From assembly GCA_029168955.1 (NCBI GenBank), contig JAPDOI010000374.1, forward strand, positions 558,001 through 622,000: a stretch of 64,000 nt of DNA. The letters run 5' to 3'. Source of the stretch: Aplectana chamaeleonis. Lineage: Eukaryota; Nematoda; Chromadorea; Rhabditida; Cosmocercidae. Both the position numbers and the translations under genes were made by a program. Within the stretch, counting starts at the first letter, position 1; the number at the start of each line of letters is the position of its first letter. Below are positions 36,101-48,100 of the stretch, piece after piece. The notes beneath the pieces are model-generated. The model had not been told where the DNA came from and did not search any database. It worked only from the letters and a program-made list of their open reading frames with translations.

Positions 36101-39100
36101 ACGTCATCGGGACGTCGTGAAAGTGCTTCGGGTTTCTGATGACGTCATCGGGACGTCGTAAAAAGTGCTTCGGGCTTCTTATGACGTCATCGGGACGTCG
36201 TGAAAGTGCTTCGGGCTTCTGATGACGTCATCGGGACGCCGTGAAAAGTGCTTCGGGCTTCTGATGACGTCATCGGGACGTCGTGAAAGTGCTTCGGGCT
36301 TCTGATGACGTCATCGGGACGTCGTGAAAAGTGCTTCGGGCTTCTGACGACGTCATCGGGACGTCGTGAAAGTGCTTCGGGTTTCTGATGACGTCATCGG
36401 GACGTCGTGAAAAGTGCTTCGGGCTTCTTATGACGTCATCGGGACGTCGTGAAAAGTGCTTTGGGCTTCTGATGACGTCATCGGGACGTCGTAAAAGGTA
36501 CCTCGAATTTCTGATGACGTCATTGGGACGTCGTGAAAAGTGCGGGCCTACCCCAGACGGGGGGGGCACTCAAGATTCAAGTCAGAAATGGAATGAACCA
36601 CCGATCTATAACGCTATCAATCAAAGTATTTCTACACAACTTCATGAACAACAATGACTGATAGCAGCATCAAGCACCTTTTATCAAGGTTTCCATTGAT
36701 TTTCATGAGAAAGTCGTGGGTGCCCCCCCCCCCGTCTAGGATAGTCCCAAGAGTGCTTCGGGCTTCTGATGACGTCATCGGGACATCGTGAGAAGTGCGG
36801 GCCTACTCCAGACGGGGGGGGGCACTCAAGATTCAAGTCAGAAATGAAATGAACCACCGATCTATAACGCTATCAATCAAAGTATTTCTACACAACTTCA
36901 TCAACAACAATGACTGATAGCAGCATCAAGCACCTTTTATCAAGGTTTCCATTCATTTTCATGAGAAAGTCGTGGGTGCCCCGTCTAGGATAGTCCCAAG
37001 AGTGCTTCGGGCTTCTGATGACGTCATCGGGACATCATGAGAAGTGCGGGACTATCCTAGACGGGGGAAACACTCAAGATTCAAGTCAGAAATGGAATGA
37101 ACCACCGATCTATAACGCTATCAATCGAACTATTTCTACAGAACTTCATCAACAACAATGATTGATAGCAGCATCAAACATCTTTTATCAGGTTTTCCGT
37201 TCATTTTCATGGGAAAATCGTGGGTGACCCCTTCCCCGTCTAGGATAGTCCCAAAAGTGCTTCGGGCTTCTGATGACGTCATCGGGACGTCGTGAAAAGT
37301 GCTTCGAGCTTCTGATGAAGTCATCGGGACGTCGTGGAAACCCGGATAGTGGGCAGGTGTTCGGGACCCGTTGCTGCTCATCCGAAAAGTTGTGAAGACC
37401 ACCCCGTAGAGTGAGCAGGAGCCCAGACTCGATGCTAGCCATACGAGAAATTATGCCCCGGAATTTGCGCAGGAGAGAACACCTTGCAAAACTTCTGTAA
37501 AGGTGTAAGGATGACAAGCATAGCAAGCAGAAAGTTTGAGATGTTATGTGAGTCATGTCAGGTCATGTTGCCAGGCTGCTTTTCAGTTTCGTAAGGTCAT
37601 TCACACAACCCCATTTTGAGTGCTCCCTCTTCCTTCTTCACCAGCCTACTGATTTTTTCTGCAATAAATGGTATATGCTTGCTTATTAGCATCCAAATTC
37701 AAAAACAAATTGTTAGAACTATCTCCATTCGCAGCTCAGCAGAGCTTTTTCATATCAGATTCATGAAATCGAAGCGGCTGTTCTGCGAAGGAATGGGGCG
37801 GCGGAAACGAAATAATGAGTATGTAAAACTGCTTTGTTCCACTGATGTGAAAGTGTCCAGATGGAATGGAAGGTAGTTTCTGACTGTCCCGGTTTTAAGT
37901 TAGTTTCATTTGAAAGCGAAGAACTGCAGGCAGATTCTGCATCCGGCTGTAGGCCAGCAGGCTTTCATGATTATCGACCGGGCTGGCTACGTCTGGGCGA
38001 CCAACTATAACCGGGGCCTAAGGTCCCTGTCAGAGTTGGTTGAGAAAATCACAGTGGCCGACCCGTTCGATACGTATGAAAAACATGGAAGGTGCAAATA
38101 ACACCCGGTGTAGCCAGATGTGGCTGACGCGATCAATATGAATGAATTATGTGGAACGATATCATGGATACCATTCATTTCTTAGCTAATATCATGTGAA
38201 CATCGGTCTTGTCAGCCACATCGAGACAAGCACGCTCATGCCGATCATTTTTTCCGCAGGGCTACCGTAACCCTCCTTAAAATTTTTTCCAAGTGTCAGC
38301 ATGGTTATGAGCACATCCTAATAGCCAACAAACATGTTTGCACAATTTCGACCTCCTCAGCCACTCCCCAGTGGCTTCTCGAGGAGAGCGGTGTGTGAAT
38401 GAATGCATACCGCTCCTCCGCTCTTTTATACCCCGCATGTTATGAGCGTGTGTTTACATTCGTTATCATGTTTTGTTCAAGAATGGTTACGGTAGCCCTG
38501 CGGAAAAAGTGATCGGCATGGGCGCGCTTTTCACATCGAGTGATTTTTCTGAGATAGTTTTACAACAGTTTGGGTCATTGATTCTTGTGACCACAGAAAG
38601 AGGACTGATCCAGTGGGGAGATGAAGAGGTCTTTGTTCGAAATTCTTGCATGGGATATTACAGCGTAATATCAAGAAAAAGTGAACAATTCTGTAAAAAA
38701 GGGGTCTCCCAAGCAGAAGTGGTTTGGTTAGCGTTACAAATGCTTCAACAAAAAGGGAACAATAGGAAAGCGGAAAGAGGAGAGTCTACAAAAATGAACA
38801 ATATCCTCCAAGAACTCTTTTCTTTTTCGAAACTTCCAAACAGCGGAAACAAACCGTTGTGGTATTTTACGAGGAAGAATTGACTGGTTCCCTAAAACAA
38901 TTTAACATCATCTCCCCTTTTAATGATAGCTATTAGGTTTACATGCATATATACATATTTTATCGGCACTCGGGGGTGTGTATACAAGTCTGTTGGTACC
39001 TGCTCGTTGGTGCCCCTGCTTCTACTGAACCCAGCAGACGATTGAGTGTACACAGGGAACGTTCGAGCGATATAGCGTGCACAACTATATCGCGAAAGTA

Positions 39101-42100
39101 TCCCGCACATTGCATAAAGGTGTCGCCGTCCGGCACACTAAGGCCTCTGGTCCATAACACCTTAGGATCCGTACCTAGGGAGTCATGGAGTCTTTGGCCA
39201 CAAGCCACAATTTCGCCACCCTGAACTGTCGATCGCTGTCGAGTGATATCCAAAAAACTGCGCTATCCAGACTTCTGAGCTATTTCCATGCACCGTTTGC
39301 TGCTTTGCAGGAAACCCGCCTCAAGGATAGACCCGTCATCAGCGTCGGAGAGTACACCATCTACTGCGGTAACGCTGACGATAGGAGAGTGGGAGGCTGT
39401 GCAATAGCTGTAAGGAAGGATTTCAATGGTATGGTCAAGGAGTTCGGCTCAACGTCGTGTCGGAATGCATTCGTACGACTGCGGGATCACAGAGGATTCA
39501 ATCTGTGGATAGTGAGTGCTCATGCGCCCACTGAAACCGCCGAAGACAATTCGAAGGATGCGTTTTATGAGGAACTCAATACGTTGCTGGCCAGGATACC
39601 TTGTCAACATACTGTTGTCGTGGGGATTGACGCAAATGCGAAGATGGGACTTGATCAAGAATCCGAAGTACTCGGTAAATGGTTCTACCCAGTGGAGCAA
39701 ACATCGGACAATGGCTACCGCCTTGTCGACTTTTGTGAACGCAGTGGTCTGATTATTGCATCGACATTCAAGAGGAATCATCGCCGCCATCAGCTTACGT
39801 GGCAGGGACCAACCCGGCTATCTCCAGAAGAGCAGCGGAAGCGGAAGATGACAACTTTGAAACTACAGCTTGACTATGTCCTAACGAGGAATATTCCAGT
39901 ATCGGACATTCGAAGATCTAGAGCTGTGTGGGATGTCGCATTCGATTCGGATCACCGTCCTGTTCTGTTGAACTTCACTGCGAGGATTCATAAGAGGAAG
40001 CGAGGGGCTCAGCCTCCCCAGAGGATTGACATGACAAGTCTCAGAGATGAAGAGTGCAGAAGGAATTTCCGACAACGCGTTTCTATTCACATCGGAGTAC
40101 GGACTAAGAAGAAACTTTGCGACGCGGATTCTTTTGTCAAGTGCATCCAGGACGCTTCGAAAGAGGCACTCCCGGTTGTACAGCCTAAGAAGAAGTTCGC
40201 CTACGTCTCAGAAGAAACAACATCTACCTACAACAGAGTATGTGCTCTCCGAACTGCAGGAAACTTCGTGGAGGAGAAGCGTCTGAGGAGGAAGTTGCGT
40301 CGGCAGCTTCAAAGTGACCGCGAACGAGAGTGGACGTGTAGAGCTAAGGAGTTCGAGAAGGCTTGGGAGGAGAAGAATCCGAAGAAAGCCTACACGTTGC
40401 TGCGACAGTATAGCGGGAAGATGAAGAGATGTTCTCCTGTCTTGAACACTACCAATGGAGTTGCAGTTGGTGATGCGACGCTGCCAATATGGAAGGATTA
40501 CTTCAGTTCACTACTGAATCGTCCAGCGCCATCAGTACCTGAGCTCCCGCATGTTCAGAGAGCACATTACGATGTCAGTGAGGAACCGCCGACTGAGTCT
40601 GAAGTTTTGGATTGTGTCCGGAAAATGAAGAATGGAAAGGCAGGTGGAGATGACAACATCACTGCTGAAATGCTGAAAGCTCTTCCTCCGTCTGGGATTC
40701 GTGAAATGACCAACACCATCCGTGCCATATGGATGAGCGAAAGGATACCCGATTCGTGGAGACATGCGATCATCGTACCTCTTCACAAGAAGCTATCCGT
40801 CACGGATCCTAAGAACTACAGAGGAATCTCTCTACTTCGTGTCATGTACAAGGTTTTAGAACGTATCATTCTCGAGCGACTTATCAAACATCGTGAAGGA
40901 ACGACCAGAGATGAGCAAGCCGGTTTTCGACCTGGAAGATCGACCATCGACCAAGTGTTCGTCGTGAGAAGAGTAATTGAATCGTGGCAGCGGTTTTCGA
41001 AGCCATTACAGCTTGCTTTTTGGACTTTGAAGCCGCGTTCGACTCTCCTCATCGTGATCGATTGCTCAATGCTCTGCGAGCAGATGGAGTCCCGGAAAAG
41101 TATGTTCGGTTAATCGAGGACATGAACAAAGGAACAACAGCAGCAGTTCGTACACCTGTCGGATTTACGTCAGTTTTCGAGGTGAAAACAGGAGTAAGGC
41201 AAGGAGCCGTTGCAGGACCTTTTCTTTTCAACTTCGCCGTTGATGACATCATGCGTAGAGTTGCAGAACAGTTTCCTGCGGATGTGATCCTAACACCATC
41301 AGGACGCTCCTTGTCGACCTGGAGTACGCCGACGACATTGTGTTATTCGCTGAAAACAACGCAAAACTGCAAAGGATTGTGAACCTCGTTTCGAAGTATG
41401 CCGCAGCCTATGGACTTCGTCTTCGTCCCGACAAATGCAAGCAGATGTGGGTCTCTCAGAGGCCTTCAACTGGAGTTTGTGTGGACGGACAACGTATCGA
41501 ACTGGTGGACGATTTCTGTTATTTGGGCTGTTTGCTGAAGAACGATGGTAGTTATGCAGCGGATATTCGACAACGATGTGCGAAAGCTACGTCTGCATTC
41601 AATTCTCTAACCAAGTGTTTGTGGTCTACCACCATCGCGAAGGAAGTCAAGTTGCGCGTCTACCTATCCGCTATTCGCCCTATCATGATGTACGGATCGG
41701 AGACGTGGGCAGCACCGAAAACGCAGATGGAAAGGTTGGATTGCACGGAGAGGAAGCTTTTTAGGCGTTTGCTTGGATATTTCTGGCCGCGTGTATGCCA
41801 TAACGAAGACCTTTACAAAGAAATCGACGCAGTACATCAACGCTTGACACGAGGGAGGTGCCAGCATCTCCTAACGCCATCTCAAGCAGCAATGGAAAGT
41901 CGACTTCGACTGCTCGGGCATATACTAAGAAGAACGCCGGATCGTCTCGTACAACACGCTTTAAAAATGCTTCCAAATCCTGTCTGGAAACGGCCACCTG
42001 GGCGTAGGCGAAAGTTCTGGACGGATGTGTTTAAAGAGGATTTAAAGTCACTCGGCATCGAAAGACAGTTCAGGCGCGATGTTTCGTTTCGCAGGAAATG

Positions 42101-45100
42101 GAATAGTGACAGCTGGATGGAATGTGTTCAAATTGTGGCTGAAGACCGTGAAAAATGGACTTGGCTGACTACTAGGACGGCACACCTCGGTGAAGATGCG
42201 GAATGACTGCGTCAGGCGAAAGCCAACCGATTAAGTCAAGTAAGTCATCGGCACTCACATAATCAAAGTCCTTTATGGAGCCAAAAGCGCTTCCTCATAG
42301 AGAACCACAACGGTTTGTTTCCGCTGTTTGGAAGTTTCGAAAAAGAAAAGAGTTCTTGGAGGATATTGTTCATTTTTTGTAGACTCTCCTCTTTCCGCTT
42401 TCCTATTGTTCCCTTTTTGTTGAAGCATTTGTAACGCTAACCAAACCACTTCTGCTTGGGAGACCCCTTTTTTACAGAATCAAGTATTAGGAGTGTGTTA
42501 AAGGCATCGTACGCGCTGAAATCCACTTTCCATTTTTTATGCTCAATCCCTTCCTCGGGCCCCTGTGAGGGCTCAATCCTCACAGACGCCTCGGTCATCG
42601 GGACTCACGCGTAAAATAAAATGCGTGTGGTGTAGGCGCCCACAACACTCGCGCCTTTACGCGCAATTCGCTAAAATGTCACCGACTCACCGTTTCTCGG
42701 ATTTACGTTAGCTAAAGTCCGAATTCAGTTCAGAAAATGCTTTGCGGCCAGTTTTTCTTACAGAAGATAGTTTTACATACGAAAACCAGTTGTCTTGTAA
42801 ATATACTCAAGTAATACAACTGGAATAGTTTATTTTTTCATGTGGTACGGAATCCACTTATCATATATTCACTTGTGACATATTCTTTATACTTATATAA
42901 AGTCATTTTTTAATATTGATAATGACCAACGAGGGAAATATAGCCTTTAGAGGCACAAAGCTGAGAAACTCATGTGATCTGGTGGACAATAACACTGTGA
43001 TAAGGAACTTGTGATACGAAACCGATGTACTGTCATTTGCGTTAGACGGTTAAGAACATATGTTGAACCATTTACTTCCTTCCTCGTCTGTGTGAGCTTC
43101 CCCACAGTGCCTGGCGAGGTCAGAGTAATGATGGGACGTTTCCTGACATTCAGGGCAGACAACATTCAATACTGCATCATTGACTTGATGATCATTCTAA
43201 ACCCGTTGATGATAAAAAGTGGAATATGCTTCTTCGACGCTTACTGTACCCCGTATTGATATAGTTGAACGCTGAACCGAAAATCCGCACAAGTCCAAAA
43301 CGCTATCAGTCTGCAGAAGGTTCGGAAAATGTGCTTTCACCCAAACTTTGCTTAGGGGGGGGGGTGCGTTTCGGGCGCTAAACACTATTATACATCCGTT
43401 TCCGGATTTTGGTAAAAGTAATGCGCTTTTGAAAGATAGAATATGTATTAAAATTAGAAAAAACGCCTTCTGCAAGTGGAAAACGTTTTCACTCTGTGCA
43501 AAGTTCGGAAAACATGCTCTCACCCGAACTTTGATCAGGCGGTTATTTTGGGCGCTGAACACGATTATGAGGTCCGATTACAGATTTTCCAAAGACTAAA
43601 GCGCGTTTCGGAACGTACAGCAGGTGCGAAACTCTTGCGAAAAACGACTACACGAGTTCTTAGCTGGTTCATACGTCTAAAGAAGGATGCTTTCACGCTC
43701 CACTTTTGATACCCCTTGGCTTTGTAACCGTGGAACTTGCAGTAATCGGAATGTTTCAGGGAGAGGGTTTTTTGTAATTTCGTCATTTCTAAGGGGTTAA
43801 GAATCTGATGGTTGGAAGAAGAAGACACTTGGAGACTCCCAAACAGCTTAGAACTTGACCGAATTCCTCTGATTACCTAGTCAAAATGAACGGCTGTGAG
43901 GGCTAACCCTGTGGTTTTATCGAATTTTCGCCGGAAGTTTGCCGTTTTAAGCGAAATTTTCGGCAAGCGGCAACGGCGAACCCCAAAAATGGCCGGCGAA
44001 CGGCAATTGCCGCACAACACTGGTGAATTTCATATCCAAAACAGAGGCACAGATTCAGAGGATGGCATCCTGCTCCCTGCCATCAACAATGGAGACCAGA
44101 CAATTAAGTGTTGAATACATAGGATGCCAAACGCGGCTACATTAGATAAGCGAGTCGGATGCAAAAAAAGGGATTTTACGGAGGGCAACGCGGACCGAGG
44201 TTCTGAGGAAAACTGGCAATCGAGCATCAGACTCGTGGTGAGCTTGTTTAGGAACTTCCTAGAAAACTTGTGAGGTGCCTTAGAGTACCAAGTTATTTTT
44301 GCAGTGACCTACCGCACTCTTGCAATCTTCAAGTATCGAGCGGTACACATTGCCAAGGTTGCATAAAGTGGTGATACTAATTGCATTGCTACATTGCCGA
44401 CCGCTCCGATGTTTATGCTAACGAGCTAAACTCTCGAGTGAATGCTGAAAATTATTGCACTTGTTATGAATTACATACACCGCTCGGTATTGTGGTGAGC
44501 GCGAAGCGCTCACCAGGTTTGGCTTTGATTCGCCATCGGGCAACCCCCTGATCTCAGTATCAGGGTCCAGAGTAAACGTAGGAAGACCGTTCTTTTTGGA
44601 TTTAATATACTTCAGAAAGTTGAATAACTGTTCAAAAAATGGTCCAGAATAGTTACCTGAGACTCGAGAAAAAGTGTCAAAACCACGTCATTTTGGTCGA
44701 AAAAATGTTCATCTCCTTTTTTTTTCAGTTGGCGTTCACGATCTTGTTGGAACACTTATCGTTGAGCTAGAGAGCTCATTTTTGGCCAGGAAGCTGGTTT
44801 TGTTTGCACCCTGTCAAATTTTGAAGTTGGTAGCTAAATTTTTGCGGAACCTCAAAATTCAGGGCCAAGAAAGACAAAAACACGTAAACATGTTATTATA
44901 AACCATCCGACGTTTACTCATTCGTAAAAATGAACTAATGAAATAAACACCGTTACTGATAGGCTTTTGCTCAGGATTGAACGCTCCCTGAGACGGGGCA
45001 ATGCTTCAATCAATACGGCGGGATCTCGGAAATGCTTTTTGGAACGCCGCAAGGTGTGACTCAGAAATGCGCCACAGAACGCCGTAAGAAAGTGTGCGGG

Positions 45101-48100
45101 ACCCAAATGAGAGTGCGCCGGACGCCGTAGGAAGTGGGCGGGACCCAAATGAGGGTGCGCCGGACGCCGTAGAAAGTGTGCGGGACCAAAATGGGCGTGC
45201 GCGGAACGCCGTAGAAAGTGTGCGGGACCCAAGTCAGGGTGCGCCGGGCGCCGTATAAAACGTTTCGGTACCCAAATGGAAGTGCGCAGGACGCCGTAGA
45301 AATTCTACGTGGCTCCAGTGGGAGTGTGCAAGACGCCGTAGAAAGTGTGTGGGACCCCAGTGGGATGCGCAGGAAGCCGTAGAAAGTGTGTGGGACCCAA
45401 TTAGAAGTGCGTGGGACGCCATAGAAAGTGTGCGGGACCCAAGTGGGAGTGCGCCGGACGCTGCTGAAAGTGTGTGGGATCCAAATGAGAATGCGCCGGA
45501 CGCCGTAGAAAGTGTGCGGGACCCAAATACAAGCACGCCCAAACCGATCATTTTTTCAGCAGGGCTACCGTAACCATTCTTGAACAAAACATGATAACGA
45601 ACGATAACACACGCTCATAACATGCGGGGTATAAAAGGGCAGAGGAGCGGTATGCATTCATTCACACACCGCTCTCTTCGAGAAGCCGCTGGGAAGTGGC
45701 TGACGAGGTCGAGATTGTGCAAACATGATTGTTGGCTATTACGATGTGCTCATATCCAGGCTGACACTTGTAAAATTTTTGAAGGAGGGTTACGGTAGCC
45801 CTGCGGAAAACATGATCGGCATGAGCGTGCTTGTGACCCAAATGGGTGTGCGCAGAACACTCTAGAAAGTGTGCAGGCCATCAGTGGGAGTGTGCAGGAC
45901 GTCCAGGACGTCATAGAAGGGGGGGGGGCAGGGCATCAGTGGGTTTTCTTTGAATTAACACCACCAGGCATAATCCATGTTGGAAAGGAAACCTTTAGGA
46001 AAAATAAATGAAATTCCTGAAAGTTTAGGTTCCTGGCAAAAGTAAAGATTTGGCATGGCCATTTTTTCGAAAACTTAAAAATATACTCCATTAAAAAGGG
46101 AAGGTAAAAAAAATGGAAAAAGTTTTGAAATATTCCTGAGAACGATTTGGCGTAGAATAATTTGATTTTCGGGAAATGTAGTGAAATAGTTGAAAGTATG
46201 ATTTGGCAGTCGAGTTTGAACCAACTATTGATAAGAGTTGTGCAAAATGAGAGATCGCATTGTATAAGCTTATCCGTAGAACATATCGAAGCAAAATCAC
46301 GCGTGATAAGGCAGGCAGTAAAAGCTCGTTTGGGAGCTGGAATGCCGCGATATTCACGTATTAAGTGAAGTAAAATCAAGTGTTAGTTCCATACCACGCG
46401 TGATTTAGCTTCGATATGTTCTACGGATAAGCTTATACAATGCGATCTCTCATTTTGCACAACTCTTATCAATAGTCGGTTCAAACTCGACTGCCAAATC
46501 ATACTTTCAACTATTTCTTATTGAGTCCACATTCACACGAAAATCTGAAAAAAAAACTCTGGATGATCATGATTGAGGAAGAATTATAGGCGGTTTCAAT
46601 TTTTTACGCCTGTTTACGATTTTTTACGTTCCAGAAGTAGAACAGCTGTGAAGAGTGGAATGATATGTGACGTCTGTTCTCCATGAAAAAGGCCCAGTAC
46701 GAAGAACTAAAAGCTCAAAAAACTGCCCGGAACATTATGCCCGGAAACCCAAAAAAAACTTTTGTGCTGGAAAGAAGTGATGGGAACGGTAGCTAAGCAA
46801 ACAAGGAAAATTAGCTTCGTAATGTAAAGAGAAGAGTTACGGTGAAAATCTCCTTCCTATAAATACAGCACTTTTATTCAAAGGAGTTGTTTTGTCGTAG
46901 TCATATACGTATGATAATGCACTGTATCGTATTCATCGCATAATTAAAGCTTTATCCATGCTTTGAAAAAAATCAGTTGTTCGTTTTTTGTTTTTTTGCG
47001 CGTAAAGGCGCGTGTGTTGTGTGCGCCTACACCACACGCATTTTATTTTACGCGTGAGTCCCGATGACCGAGGCGTCTGCGAGGATTAAGCCCCCTGTGA
47101 GAACGTACAACGAGCTTGGCTGCTCAAAAACGTACCATTGTGAGCATAGAGGAAGTGGAAAGTAAGGAATTCCGCCAAAAGGGGCCGGCCCTTTCGTCAG
47201 TCATTTGGCACTTTCCCAATATTTGAGCAGAACATCGCGTCGCTAAGTACAGGGCATGCCACTGTACGCTGACGCACCGTCGGACGAAAGTGGCATTATC
47301 GACTGGAAGTTTCTCGTCACACAACGAGCGAGGACGATGTGCAGGGCCCAGGTGAGTATTTTTGTTAGTCAGTGCAAGTCAGTGCAGTCAGTGCATTGTA
47401 GTCGTCGGCGAATTGTTTCCAACGCTGCGCCAATGGACAAATTGTAGAACTGCTCCTTGCGCCATCCGCGTAACTATCCCGAGTCGAGGCCGGCGCGAAT
47501 TTCAAACGATTTGCAGAAGGTTTTTAAAACGGTTCTTTCTTTTTTCGAAGAGTTAACGTTTTCGAGAGGGCTTTTCGCTAACTTTAGTTACTATAGGGGT
47601 GTAACAACTCAAAATTGCTCAAAAACGAGACATGGTTTTCAGCGCGTACGATGCCTTTAAATTTGAGTGTTGAAGTTGTGTTGTATTGAAAGTGTTAAAT
47701 TTATATTTTTACTAGACCGCAGATTCGCATCGCTCATTTAACCGCGTTTCAACGCTTTATTACGATTTGTTACGATTCGTTACGATTTTAGTCCCAAGTT
47801 TCGTAATTCGTAAATCGTAAAAAAATTGCCAAAAACACCCGTAAATCGTAAATCGTAAACCGTAATTCGTAATTACGCACAGCCCTGCTGTACATATCGA
47901 CTTCCATTCAGAATAGTAATTTACTGAATGTGTATGCGATAGCTTGCATCAGCCGTTATAGAAATCCTTATCCTTCCGATACAAGTTGACAATTTACCAT
48001 CACGAAAAAATTCTCACTGAATTGTAGTCATTATTTTATAAACTTTTCTATGCTTAGGGCCCGATATCGTCATATCTTTATCACCGGCGAAGCTGTTTAC

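Larger units (their letters stand above)
42502..47656. mobile_element. TTAA-flanked 5.2 kb element in element A
   Basis: Inverted ends AGGCATCGTACGCGCTGAAA are bounded by TTAA at 42498-42501 and 47657-47660. Element B has a single TTGA here (around 56375, inverted), an empty site. TTAA duplication is the piggyBac-type signature. A second pair of inverted segments lies inside (42590-42660 and 46995-47085). No transposase was recognised. Confidence 0.75.
32243..47887. mobile_element. hAT-like element A, 15.6 kb with nested insertions
   Basis: The ends read CAGGGCTGTGCGTAACTG at 32243 and, inverted, CAGGGCTGTGCGTAATTACG at 47887, flanked by identical 8-bp CTGTACAT at 32235-32242 and 47888-47895. 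CAGGG termini, an 8-bp duplication and many subterminal TTACGATT/CGTAAATCG repeats fit the hAT superfamily. No transposase is visible, so it is non-autonomous. Its own sequence amounts to a few kb; the rest is insertions at 32864-33819, 34823-42477 and 42502-47656, each absent from element B. Confidence 0.82.

Noticed and set aside
35258..36545. CRISPR array
   Set aside because: Units are head-to-tail with no unique spacers, in a eukaryotic context; it is a minisatellite.
38473..38883. 136-codon plus-strand ORF
   Set aside because: It begins inside a MITE TIR and ends in an inverted-repeat arm, so it is a chance fusion of two repeats.
44918..45587. Repeat-protein genes with GPAHFLRRPAH units
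   Set aside because: Frames follow a 42-bp minisatellite and are broken by a MITE with a 9-bp duplication; no start context or conservation.
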